Source: Nemopilema nomurai (taxonomy: Eukaryota > Cnidaria > Scyphozoa > Rhizostomeae > Rhizostomatidae). Taken from it: a DNA stretch of 64,000 nt. Each line of letters opens with the position of its first letter. Position 1 is the first letter of the stretch. The notes under the pieces were generated by a model. The model did not search any database. It had not been told where the DNA came from and worked only from the letters and a program-made list of their open reading frames with translations. The stretch lies in assembly GCA_003864495.1 (NCBI GenBank), contig ML133502.1, forward strand, positions 682,001 through 746,000, in the 5' to 3' direction. The position numbers and the translations under genes are program-made. This document shows, piece by piece, positions 53,201 to 64,000 of the stretch.

Positions 53201-54020
53201 ATGGTAAAATCTGAAGCCGTGTGCGTACACGTGTATTCTCTCACTGGTTGCAAGGTAGTTAGCCTCGACTCAATGCCAGTTCACTTTCCGGGCCAGCTTA
53301 TTGACAGTCCGGTAGAAGACCATCTAAGCCCGGAACGTGCTGTTGGCATCCGGACCTCACGCAGAAGAGTTCACCTCGGAGCGTAACAAATCCCCAACTG
53401 TCGATGCTTTAAACGTTTCTCTCTCTCTGGCCTTTGAAAGTACGATCTTTGTTTTTTCACTTTGATACTTTGGTGCTATGAATAACCAGTCAATAAATGT
53501 ATACAAATGTGCAGGTTTATGTTCAATATGTCTAAATGATTTACCTGGGCCTGTGATTACGAGAACCCTCCTTTTCCAGAGCTCCTCATTGAGATCTCCC
53601 AGACGACAGGAGTCGTTCTTGATCCCGTGTACACCATCAAAGCCATTCGAGGGATGCTTAAAGAAATGGCAGATAATCCTTCACGATTCAAAGGAAAGCG
53701 GGTTCTTTTTCTTCACACAGGTAAAAACAATGCTTGCTCAATTGACCTCCAAAGTTACCAGTTATTTTCACCATCTCTTTCTCTTCCTCTTTTCCTCTTT
53801 TCCTCTTTTCCTCTTTTCCTCTTTTCCTCTTTTCCTCTTTTCCTCTTTTCAAGTCACGTTGCTAAACATATACTTCAGCAGAATGTTTTTCTATTTCTAA
53901 GGTGGGTATTTCGCATTATTCGGCCACCAAGTCAATGATTTGTTGCTGAATGGAACAAAAACGCGGAACAAGAAATTCAAGATTTGGACAGACGGTGCAT
54001 CGAACCCCCTTGATTGGTGA
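44227..54020 (+). CDS. D-cysteine desulfhydrase / ACC deaminase-like, copy B, 9 exons
   Basis: Exons: 44227-44301, 48736-48849, 49544-49702, 50719-50852, 51656-51755, 52416-52516, 52979-53142, 53580-53720, 53902-54020; every exon before the last has the same length as in copy A, and the product is 368 residues. It starts [20 protein letters not shown] lysine retained in GGNK-IRKLEF. The substrate-binding motif differs: [12 protein letters not shown], so the Gly before and the His after Ser-Asn are changed (to Glu and Asn). Other motifs are [50 protein letters not shown]. It ends SNPLDW-stop, 8 residues shorter than A. Being intact in all nine exons it is probably expressed, but the His-to-Asn change may alter specificity or rate. 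Confidence 0.92.
44302..48735. other. Intron 1 of copy B
   Basis: A 4.4-kb intron. Apart from the 18-bp array (separate entry) I see only weak open frames, including a 125-codon minus-strand frame at 45741-46118 with a basic stretch [18 protein letters not shown] that vaguely recalls LINE sequence but is not convincing. Confidence 0.5.
46311..46710. repeat. 18-bp minisatellite in intron 1 of copy B
   Basis: About 22 copies of CTCAACCTTAACCATGTA with variants CCCTGTA and CCACGTT. As 18 is divisible by three and the unit has no stop in several frames, it creates long repetitive open frames on both strands that are not genes. Confidence 0.95.
49838..50461. mobile_element. PIF/Harbinger-like MITE in intron 3 of copy B, 624 bp
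   Basis: Ends GGCCCCGTTCACACGAG and, inverted, GGCCCTGTTCACACGAG, flanked by TAA (49835-49837 and 50462-50464). The interior has a 111-codon frame (50035-50370) without transposase features. Confidence 0.85.
52517..52710. repeat. Donor-derived degenerate repeats in intron 6 of copy B
   Basis: The true donor (AAAGTATGTTTTATGCTGTT) is followed by three or four imperfect ~45-65-bp repeats that restate AAGTATGTTTTATAG-like sequence. The same pattern occurs in copy C at 63322-63530. Copy A lacks it. Confidence 0.7.
53786..53850. repeat. TTTTCCTC octamer repeat in intron 8 of copy B
   Basis: About eight perfect 8-bp units, pyrimidine only on the + strand, at the place where copy A has a longer irregular CT tract. 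Confidence 0.9.
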
Positions 54021-57000
54021 GACTGCAGCATTTATTCACCGTAACGAAATATTCTGCCTTGAGCTTGAAAGCTTGATTTGCAGCTTTAATCAGGGAGGGT
54101 GATTACATGCACCTCCTACATTCTCTAAATGATAATGTGTTTTCTAAATATTATTCTGTGTTTCTGCGCATTTCAATTGTGAAGCTTTATGGCCACGTGT
54201 GTATTCTTTCATCTACGCCTGTGATTTTTTTGTCAAGCATTTTTTAGCCATCTTGTTTGGGAACTTGTTGACTTTGTGTACTGGACATGTAGATCGCTAC
54301 CTGGTATTAATGCGAATTTCTTGACAGTGAATGGCGTGTATTTCAATACTGCAGGTAATAAGCTTTTCCTTGGTTTTTCAGAATGGCTCCGGCTGGAACT
54401 TTGCCGAGAATGGAACGAACCTTCTTTCGAGACGTGTTCTCAGTGTAGCCTATTTTAGTGGAATATATGAAATTTGTTTTGTAGCTCTACTGTTATAATT
54501 AATAGAATGAAATGTTATTTTAGTAAAAGCCGTCGCTAAAACGTGTATTCCTGTCTTCAAGCTGACTCTCTATTTGAGTAAGTTGAATTTGCAAATGCGA
54601 TGATAATCATAATGTAAATGCTTCCCCAAATGTAAAAGTTTCTCCAAATGTCAGTATAGTTTCACCTCTTTTTATTGAGAACTTTGAAGGCATCCGAAAG
54701 AAATCATTGTCTAAAATATTGGTATTGTCTCGCAATTAGAAAATTAGATAAGTGCAAAGGTCACGGGTCAGACGCGTTTAGAAAACAATACGTACTTGTG
54801 ACGGGACATAGGCCAAGACTATTTTGTCATACAAGGTTATAACGGAATTACTTGCGGACGTAGAAGCTATGACAGCTGGAACTTTAGTTACAAGGAGCTC
54901 TGAAAGAAAGGCTGTAATAAAGGGAAGGCTATTTCCAGACATAGGGAAGTAGATTGGTAAGGTGTAACTCACTTGGGTGTGTCAAATGTAATCAACCGGG
55001 ATCGAATGGTCGATAGAAATTCGTGCAATTAAATCAATAAATGTCAAGAGAATTCAGCGAATTCAGAATGTGAGATGAAATTTCACAACATATAGCGCCC
55101 AACGTTTGCTAGTTAACTCAGTGGAAAGAAGACGTTGCATTGAGATAAAGTGCTGTTTATTCAGAAAGAGAGAGAAATATTTCAAGAAAGAACAGGAACA
55201 TAGGCAATAATCTATATATGGGTCGTTGCAATACTAAAATGATGTTATATTTCATGCTTTGTAAGGTACAGGGGCATGCAGGTCCTATGTATCGACAAAG
55301 CCCGTGATAAGTGATTTAGTTTAAAGCAAGGGTGAGAGTGTACCATGGCATAGATACAGTACCAACTTCCACAAATTAAACAGTGGATGTTTCCCGTGTT
55401 GATGTAAAGAAGGGAGGCTTCAAAATCATCTGTCAGCAAAGAAGGTGGTGGCTTCAGTAGCAAACCCAAATTATGATCTACCACAACGAAAGTATTAACG
55501 TCTGAGTGAGGTTTTATGAATGTCAAAGCCACAAAGGATCATTGCCAATTCTCTTGACCGTCAGAATACGCCAAAATCAACAAAACCACAATGTCTAGAA
55601 CTGGAGAAACAGGAGAACCCGTAAGAGAGCTGACAAAGTTTGGATGGGATCATTTCCCCAGGATCAGAAATGGACACGAAACACCTCGATGGTAAGAAAT
55701 GGCAATGCGTTGTTGCAAGAGGGCATTGGTGTATTGGAGAAGAAGATTTAAAAAAACGGGCAAGATTTCTCCGGAGCTGCAAAGAACAAACATGTAAGCA
55801 GTGAGTACGGCAAAGCACAAGAAAGAGACCAATTATGCGACGTCATTAGAGGACGCTCAAATATCTATTGGAGATGTTGTCCTCATTAAATGTTATGAAA
55901 AGAACAGCGGATAAAGCTACCATTAATTCCCTAATTTTTCCAGCAGATGGTTCTGCGCAATCGATTTAGTTACAGGAGTTTCTCCAAACAAACGTAATAA
56001 TTTCATGAGCAAATGTAGGGCTGTTCAGACCAAGTGAAAATGGCAGCTATCTCCATTTTGCTTCAAGCACGTCTTTGCACTCAGCTGAACAGTAATTCCA
56101 ACTAAGTATTTTCAGTATCGTTATACTAAACATCCTCATTCTCTAGAAATTTCCATCATTTCTAACCTTTATCCCTCTCTTCCAAAGCAAAATTTTATAA
56201 AACTAACACTATTAACATTATGATTATGTAAGATTATTTCATTACTAGTCCTGAGAATCATCTTCGTGTTAGAAAAAAAAACTAAGATTCGTGAATAATT
56301 AAAGGAAAAATGAAAGGAACAACTTAGATTCGTGAACAATTAAAGGAAAAAAGACAGGAACAACTTAGATCCGCGAACAATTAAAGAGAGACAGGAACAA
56401 CTTAGATCCGCCAACAATTAAAGGAACAATTTAGATTCGTGAAAAATTGAACGGACAAGAAAAGGTACATATAAAGGAACACCTATAAATCGGTCTTTTT
56501 CTGCAGACTTCTTTTTTCGCATCATAGATATCTTTGTGTGACCTCCAATTTGTTTTCGTCTATGTTCCATTTGCAAGGTAGCAAGAACATCAAGAATAAG
56601 AAAATCTTTAGACTTTGTACAAAAATGATGTGGAACAAGAAAATGGATCGAATAGTATACTTCAACTACTTCAGTCCAACCTGGAAAATATGCCTACACG
56701 AAATGCCCCTCCAGCCGGATTTCTATGTAAGTATGTAAGCGTCAATAGTACCAAGATATGGATCAAAAGTGATATCAACGGACAAGCTACAAATAAGTTG
56801 TAAATCGAAACTTACAAAGCTTTGTTTTTTCATGTATCACAATTAATGAGAAAACGTAAGGATGACATTTTACCCTTGCCTAGAGTATGCCTATTTCATA
56901 TGCCTAATTTAATATTTATTTTGTTTTATTCCTGGAAAAAGGGTGAGGGAGCACCAGTTGTTAAGGAGCACACTGATCATAGCCTTTGAATGGCCCAACC

Positions 57001-57510
57001 TGGTGGATCGGCAGAGGAGCTAGCAAGAACTCAAAAACATACAGCACAACAGATATACTTGAGTGCGTGTACATATATATGTGTGAAAGTACATGTACGT
57101 GTGTTAAAGTGATGGGTGCAAAACACGTGTCAAGCTTGTAGAGATAGGAAATAAAGTTCTTTTTTCTCCATCTACAATCTACATATATATATCCTCCTTC
57201 GTATAAGCATATTTAGCACTGTTTGACAGAAAGACCGTGGCACAGGCTTCATAAATGTGTTTAATTGCGTACCTGAAGCACTCCATATGAAATCGTGTGT
57301 GAATAGACAGCCCAAGGTGCTTATGAGTGCGCTTTCATCCGTACTTTGGCAGCAAACTTGGTTCCAGACCCCGACCGTTACAAGGCTGTGGGTTGACGCC
57401 CAGTGCACACAGACCGCTGACGGCATTTCACCAATCCCACACAAGTTTGTCACAAGCAGGGCTTGTTTTCTGTATGGTTTGCACCAAACAATCCTGGCTC
57501 TTTCTTGGAC
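54021..57510. other. Spacer between desulfhydrase copies B and C
   Basis: 3.5 kb with no recognised gene. It contains a short tandem array at 56281-56450. Open frames on either strand are short and unlike known proteins. Confidence 0.5.
56281..56450. repeat. Degenerate ~45-55-bp tandem repeat
   Basis: Four imperfect units around the core ACTTAGATTCGTGAACAATT followed by AAAGGAA and GACAGGAACA. AT-rich; no coding sense. Confidence 0.8.
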
Positions 57511-60500
57511 ATGGATCGCCTGGAACCCTATTCAGCTCCAACATGGGCCACGACGCTGCGTATGCTGCCGAAAAATAGAATAAATGTAGGTAGAAAATTT
57601 GAGTCTCTTTCTACTTACCTTTCTGTTTGATTTACTTTTATTCTTTCATTTGTATTCTAATATCTAAATCATGGTTTTAATCAGATGGTCAGAATTAAGT
57701 TAAACAAGTTTCCAGTACATTTCATTTGAACACCCATCATATAATGTTACTACAAGTACAATACTTTAGACAAGCCTATATCTAATTATTTCGACACACC
57801 AAAACTACCAATTTTTTATTAAGAAGTTAGTATGAGTAATTTTCTTGTCAATTCTTGAGCACTCCAATGCTTCTAAAGTCTTTTTGAGTTTGTTACTCTT
57901 GGATTTCTTTCAACAGATTCTGCCATAATTTTTGATCAATAAATCTGCCGCAACATGTCCTGCCGCAACTTTGGGTAAAACAAATTATTCGTCACAGCTT
58001 TAGTAGCAAATATATCTTGGACGCTGCTGGTCAAGTACTCTTGTTTGGTCACATGGTTTCTTCTAAGGGTATCCATACTGATCCTGCTGAGAAAGCTGTC
58101 TGCCTGACCCTAAGAACACAGAGCAAGTTCGATTTTTAGGTGTGACAGTGTTCTATCACGGGCTAGTTACATCTATTACATCTCCGTGAGCTGAGCACAT
58201 TAAAGAGTGGCAAAAGTTGCCTTGGATGGCAGGCAAAAAGGCATTTTAAAATTTAAAGCTACTACTTTGCAATGCTTCAATTATAGCTTATTCGCAGCTT
58301 GATAAACAATTTATTTCATAGACAGATGCCTCTGATTTGATTTGGGACAGGGTTGACCCAAAAAGGGATGTTCGGCAAAGGCAAATGTAATCACTTCCAT
58401 AAGTAATTATCATACCGGCGGAAAGAAAGGCCTTAGCTATGGTCTTTGCTGTTGAAGCAAGGAAAAGCCCAATTGCAGCCAACTTATATAGAAAATCCGT
58501 GTCTATTCTGGGCCATGGATTATGTGGGATTTTTGCCGGAAACAAAAAAGTAGCTTAGCTTTTAGTCAACTGATGTTATTCATGCACGAGCCCATGAACG
58601 AGCTGTGCAGATTAATCGACAGCAACAAACCCCACAAAGCAGCGTATTATTCCTAATATAATGGTTTGGTCAAGTCATGGTATGTCCAATCTCTTAGAAA
58701 GGTTAACCAGACTAGTGCCTAAGGGCAACTTTGTGTCGGTTAAGCCAAACCAAAGGCTAGTTATCACTCTTCTAATACAGTAGTGTCGCGCACACAAGAA
58801 ACAAATTTTTTTTTTCAGGTTTAATACGTTTCGTATGAAATGAGATTTTTACTTAAAATCAGATTAATATTTCTTATAAAGAAAACCACATTGTACTATT
58901 GATCATCTAGGCAGACAAAAGCTCAATGATTGTGATAAAATACCATATAGTTTTTCGACTGGTATTTGTCATTTTTACTTTTAGTAAACGTAAAGTATTC
59001 TGGGAAAGTGCTTCTTGCTCAATTTGCATTCAAAATCCATTTCATTCGACCAAATTTGAATGATTAATGTTCTCTTCACTTTTACAGCGGATTAAGCTTT
59101 ATGAAAATTGTTGTAAAATAAACAATGTTTTTCTGGCCTTCGCCAACTTCTTGTCAAACGGGTTATTCTTTTGAAAAATTAGCGGCTGTGTTTTATAAAA
59201 TTGCGTTTCTTCTATGCAGGAAACTAGTGTGTGTGAAGAGTGTCGAGTCAGTCGAACCCAACAGAGAGATAGCTATCACGCTTCACACAGTTTGCACCCG
59301 GTGTCCCGGGTACCTAGGAGTTCTATCTGACCGAATCGCCATTAAAGGGTGGAAATTGGGTATCAAATAGGTTGATCCTTATGAAGTGATTTATAGGCTC
59401 TAGAGAACTATAACTAAAGAATCACCATGTCAACCAGGGCGCATCTAGGGGAGGGGGTTGTGGGGGTTACAAACCCTGCCTTTTTGGCAAGGAAGTGAAT
59501 TTTGCCCTATTCCCATGGAAATCCAATGTCTTTATGCCCCATTTCTACCACAAAGCCCCTGCCCTTGAAATATTCTAGTTGCGCCCCTGGTAAATCAAAA
59601 GCAATGAGCTGTTTCGCCTACCAAGGGGTATCATTTAGCCTCGCCTGTGAATCTCTGAACATCACTATTACAGAAGGGCGTCCTGCCCTCAAGGGGGTGC
59701 TCCTGTTTTACAACCGTACACGTGACCACTCCGACAATGGCAAGCTATTAGGCTACTGTATCGAGAACTTGTGATGATTTTGAACTTGTGATCGATCAGT
59801 GCTTGAAAGCGCATAGTGGTCATCTCTCGCGCGTCTCTCTGTTGAATTCACCTCTCAAGCTTGCTGAAAGGTTTTCATAATCTTCACGTTATACAAGTCT
59901 TCCAGATCAAGTCATGGTCAATGTACTATTATTCTGTGTGCTTTAATTATATAAATGTAGCTAAATGGTTGCAGCAGGTTTACTGATTTCTTCTACTTTT
60001 ACAGCTTTCTCAGAAAAACACTCCACTTCATGACTGGCTATTGCCTTGCATCCCAGATGGTTTCAAGGTCTCCATTAAAAGAGATGACATGACTGGTAGC
60101 GTTCTTGGTGGAACCAAGGTGAGACAAGGCACATTTTCTAGATTGAATCATCTAGCAGATGACCTCTGTTTTGTAACTTTTTCTTTTGGGCCAGCCAGCA
60201 TGCCAAAGGTATTCCTTGGTGACACATCAGCTCTTTGAGCCTTTCCAACATTATCTGAGCACCTCCACGACCAAATAATTTCTTCTGTCTTTCAACTTAA
60301 CTACTTTACATCTTTCTTTGAGAGTCAAAAGCTTTTTCAAACCGAGGGTAGCTTTTTCAATACCACTGCACTAAAAATTCTTTCTACAAACAGCAAAATG
60401 TTGCAATGTAAATAGTTCATCAGGAAGTGCTTTCTTGCCCGGTCCATTAAGTAGCATGTTTTCTCCTTGCCTCTAGGTATTTAGAGTTTATTTCCAAACA

Positions 60501-63500
60501 TTAGTTTGATATAGAGTTACTGAGATCTTTAACTCTTTATTGTCCTCTCTTCCCAAAGACTTCACATTTATCTGAAAGCAGAGAAACTGGAGTTATCCTA
60601 TTCCTTATGCTATGTTTTGTGTTTGGCAGATAAGGAAATTGGAATTCATCTTAGCAGATGCCATAGCAAAAAACTGCGACTCCGTCATTACATGCGGTAG
60701 AATTCAGTCAAATCATTGTCGTATAACTTCGCTGGCGGCTCGATTGGTAGGTCTAGACAGTCATCTTATTTGGAGATCAGATGAACCGGTAGGTAATCGT
60801 TTTCCCACGAATGTAGAAGAGACACTATATAGTGACTTGTTGATTTCAGTATAGGCCCATTTAACACTCGCTATTTTTCTCCCTAACTCAATCTGTCTGC
60901 AATTATCTACATTTTTCAGTATCGCCATTCTTTAAAGTAAATTATGTCATTCTTCTTAGTGCTTTTTTGACGCCCCAATTTCTGATCTGGAGTCAGAAGG
61001 CTGCGTGTTCGTGTCACGTCACGGTCACCAGTTTAATGGTGTCTGTTTTGTGCCAACTCAAACGTCTCTCATTTAACTAGCAGGGAACTTGGATCCAGAG
61101 GAGTGCCAGAGTGGACACAACATACTATATTTGTGTTTTGTCATAAATGAAGTAGATCAAGTCTTGATTTAAACATGCCGAAATTGAGGAACAACAAGCC
61201 ACTGAAGCTCCAACCCTTGCCCTTTTAGAGGGAACGAAGCAAATTCCTTTCCAATCGTTTAATAAGAAGCGTTTAAGTTTGCGCAAGTTGTGTACATTAC
61301 TTAAGGTATTTGCAGAAATCAACTGTAAAAGTTTGACATTTTAAACATATGATCGGGCATTATAGGTAGTGACAAAAGCTTTCAAGATTATTTCAAGAAC
61401 AATGTAACAGTTTGTTTGCCTAAGATTTGCCCTAGAATACCTTATAAATATTGCCTAAGTTACCAATGGTCCTCTCTCTACAGGACATAGACTCGCGCAA
61501 TTGCAGTGGGAATGCAATGCTTGATCGTCTCAGTGCAGCAAATGTGTACTTGATTCCAGAGGAGTCGCTCGTCGAAGGGCTGGATGCTAGAATGAAGACT
61601 CTTTCGTCACGGCTATGGTTGGTAAAATTTTGGATTTGATTTGCAAACAAGTTTTCAAAAAACGAAGTCTATCAAAATTGACATTCAATTAAAAGGCTTA
61701 TTCTACGCACCATTATTTGTTCTACAAGGAGAGAATTCCAGATGTTGATTGGTTGACTTTGAAATGGTCTCCTCCGCAGGGATGAGAGAAAAGAGCGCGC
61801 TTACGAAATTTGCGCTGGTGGTTCATCGCCGCTGGGAGCATTCGGAATTATGGAAGTTTACCGGGAAATGATTCACCAGGTGACATATTTTCAAGCTGGG
61901 GGGTTGGGGTTTGGTGTTCTCTAGAGTTGAAATCCTCCAAAAGCCTGTTTGAAATTTTTTGAAAGATATTTTGCATTTGTTTGAGGCCCTTGCTTCCATC
62001 CCGAACTTGTTGGTATCTGTAATGTGTGTTTGGCGCTGTTTCTGGATCAAGTGATATTCCTGCAAACCAAATATGATATTGCATAGATAGCGCCCAGTAT
62101 GTGATTTTTCCAGTGCTTTTGTTTAGTTAAAGTAATTGGCTCACTGGCAATTACAACAGATGAATCCATACATTCACATCTCACGTCCCAGAAAAGAGTA
62201 TCTGTAATCTTATTGACAATATAATTTCGATTGCATTACAGAAAATCCTTGAATAGTAGTACAGACACAATATATTTATAAAACAACGCCGTACTTTAAG
62301 GCAGGGGTGAACCCAGAAAACAATTTGAAGGGGAGACAATTGATATTCAAAGGTGCTGAAAAATATTCAAAAATTTGTTACGAGTGTACGCTTCAAAAAA
62401 TAATTTCCGATTTTAATTCCTGATAAAATGGTCCTCTGTTCACGTTCTTCTAAAGTTCTTTCAAATCAATTGCTTAAAAGCAGTACTTTATAATTTGAAC
62501 AAAACTAAAGGTATCTATTATCAGAGACAGCGCCACAAAATTGAGCCTGGGAGCTCTAAGAATCAAGTTTAATGACCGGAGGACCCACAATGGCTGGGTG
62601 GTTAAAGATGCATTCTAACGACTAATACTTACCAGAATAAATACTTTAGCGCTCAGAATTGAATTGAATTGATGATACTGATTGATTATTGATTTTTAGA
62701 AAAAATTTGTAGGGCAGGAAGAAAGGGTGACCATTGGTTCAGATTGCACATCTTAATGATGTTGAATTAATTGAGAAAATTTTACTTCCTTAAAAACACA
62801 TGTGCATCTTCAAGCGATTCTTGTTGGGTAAGCATTATCGTGCAACAAAGGTTTGAACTGGTAACAGGGTGGTGTCTGGGGGCTTTCTTTCTCCTCAAGA
62901 GCAATAACCAAAGTATGATGTGCTTCAAGTTGATCTAAATCTTCTTGTTTCCAAAACTTTGATGTATAGAATTAATACATGCGGCAGTTTAGAGTGTGTA
63001 CCCAAGCAAATCATCAAAAGCTACAGATTAAGTGTGTGGGTGGAAACACTAATCAATGAAAAGTATCTTTTAAGAAAAGTGAGGGGGCAAGTGAATTGCC
63101 AGACATTCTGAAATTCTGATAGCCACCCCCAACCCAAGGCAGAGGTAAGGGCAAAAGGCAGAGGTTTGTAGGGCAAAGGGCATTTCGTTTTACGTCCTTT
63201 AACAAGGCTCTCTTTCATAGGGCTTGTTGCAAGATTTTGACGATTTGATCATGGCTGTTGCTAGTGGTGGAACAGTCTGCGGATTGGCCTTGGCAAATTA
63301 TTTGAATGGTTCGCCGCTTAAGTATGTTTCACAATCTTTTGCATCAATAGAGTTTTACTAAAGTATGTTTTATGCTGTTTTGTAAGAATAAATCCCTTTC
63401 TGGGTATGTTTCATGGTTTGTGTGAGTGATTCTCCTCCAAAGTTTGTTTTATAGTGTTTTGTACAAATGTACTCCTCTATAATATTCTTCAACGTGTTGA

Positions 63501-63955
63501 AATGGATGGTTTTTCTCTTAAGTATGTGTCAAAGAATGAATAGTTGTAGCTTTTACCGCAAATGACAGTTTGTCAATGTCTTTATTTGGCACTGTTTCAT
63601 CAGCTAGGTGAAATTTTCTCGCTGGGCTTGTTTATACTTTCAAATATGGAGGCATTTACTTTGATCAGAACTCTCTATTTTTCTGTGATCAGTTCGATAA
63701 CCAAGAATGAAGCATTCCTGATTTTTTTTCGTTGCATAGATGTTCAAAGAGATTGTCCCATGATGGTTGCTCTTTCTTTTTTGCGTTTCAGGGTGCACGG
63801 GGTGTGCGTATGCGAGGACGCTGATTACTTCTACAATCACATTGACCATCTTCTCACCAATTATGGGATTGAAGGAGTCAAATCTAGGGAAATTTGTCAT
63901 CTTATTGATGGCTATCAAGGCGGAGGTTATGCCAAGTCAAGCCAAGAAGAGCTAG
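57511..63955 (+). CDS. D-cysteine desulfhydrase / ACC deaminase-like, copy C, 3'-partial (7 of 9 exons)
   Basis: Exons: 57511-57585, 60005-60118, 60630-60788, 61484-61617, 61780-61879, 63221-63321, 63792-63955; lengths and phases equal those of A and B, and the last donor (GTACCA) is intact. The remaining two exons should lie beyond the right edge. It starts MDRLEPYSAPTWATTLRM. It is the most diverged copy at catalytic motifs: GGTK instead of GGNK before the PLP lysine, [32 protein letters not shown], and GGGYAKS instead of GEGYGKS. The exon 4 donor (GTTGGT) is unusual. With all frames open it is not an obvious pseudogene; altered substrate or weakened PLP chemistry are both possible. Confidence 0.88.
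58010..58560 (+). mobile_element. Decayed Gypsy-type retrotransposon pol fragment
   Basis: In intron 1 of copy C. Translation in shifting frames gives LFGHMVSSKGIHTDPAEKA, the hallmark of the reverse-transcriptase C-terminal region, and further on TDASDL, the start of the RNase H domain. Many stops and frameshifts; no LTRs seen nearby. Confidence 0.75.
59436..59589. mobile_element. hAT-type MITE, ~154 bp
   Basis: Left end CAGGGCGCATCTAG and, read inward from the right, CAGGGGCGCAACTAG, resembling hAT termini. The flanking octamers (CATGTCAA and TAAATCAA, each including a shared C/G edge) match only partly, so the target duplication is degraded or misplaced. Confidence 0.55.
60965..61110 (+). 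repeat. Possible tRNA-derived SINE fragment in intron 3 of copy C
   Basis: GATCTGGAGTCAGAAGGCTG followed by GTGTTCGTGTCACG looks like the anticodon-arm to B-box part of a tRNA-derived SINE head. The 5' half is missing or diverged. Confidence 0.4.
63322..63530. repeat. Donor-derived degenerate repeats in intron 6 of copy C
   Basis: After the real donor (TTAAGTATGTTTCACAATC), further AAAGTATGTTTTATGC-type segments recur at about 45-65-bp spacing, parallel to the array at 52517-52710 of copy B. Confidence 0.7.
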
Positions 63956-64000
63956 GTACCAATTTTTGAACCACTAACATGACTGATTACATGGGACAGT

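Overview
The window is animal nuclear DNA: intron-rich genes with GT-AG splice sites, AT-rich introns, minisatellites and many small inverted-repeat DNA transposons. The gene set (STIL, an intronless class A GPCR, D-cysteine desulfhydrases, hydroxylysine kinase) together with this repeat landscape suggests a cnidarian, probably an anthozoan such as a stony coral or anemone. That placement is inference, not proof. Every recognised gene lies on the + strand.

Layout. (1) 577-12283: twelve exons giving the C-terminal ~830 residues of STIL, the centriole duplication scaffold; the N-terminal exons lie off the left edge. (2) 13826-14725: an intronless seven-transmembrane receptor. (3) 14726-20063: gene-poor spacer with minisatellites and a small MITE. 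(4) 20064-63955+: three tandem D-cysteine desulfhydrase genes (fold-type II PLP enzymes), all with the same exon lengths and phases through the shared exons. Copy A (21582-31324, with a spare first exon at 20064-20138) and copy B (44227-54020) are full length; copy C (57511-63955) runs off the right edge after exon 7. (5) Between A and B sits a hydroxylysine kinase (HYKK) gene, 36502-42598. Its splice phases are intact, but the first exon carries two in-frame stop codons. A complete hAT transposon (32958-36418, exact 8-bp target duplication) ends 84 bp before its ATG, and a second, smaller MITE is nested inside that hAT.

How the parts relate. The desulfhydrase array looks like a young, still-exchanging tandem family. 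Exon 2 and exons 8-9 are nearly identical between A and B including flanking intron, while exons 6-7 with their introns are nearly identical between B and C. Active-site positions differ: A keeps the canonical GGNK and SNH motifs, B has SNN, and C has GGTK and GYAK. The HYKK 3' flank is duplicated behind desulfhydrase A, so the array and HYKK have probably been copied or rearranged together. At least six terminal-inverted-repeat elements, a retrotransposon relic, SINE-like pieces and several tandem arrays fill the introns and spacers.

Limits: exon boundaries were set by eye from splice consensus, phase and family similarity. No alignment, transcript or database search was available.
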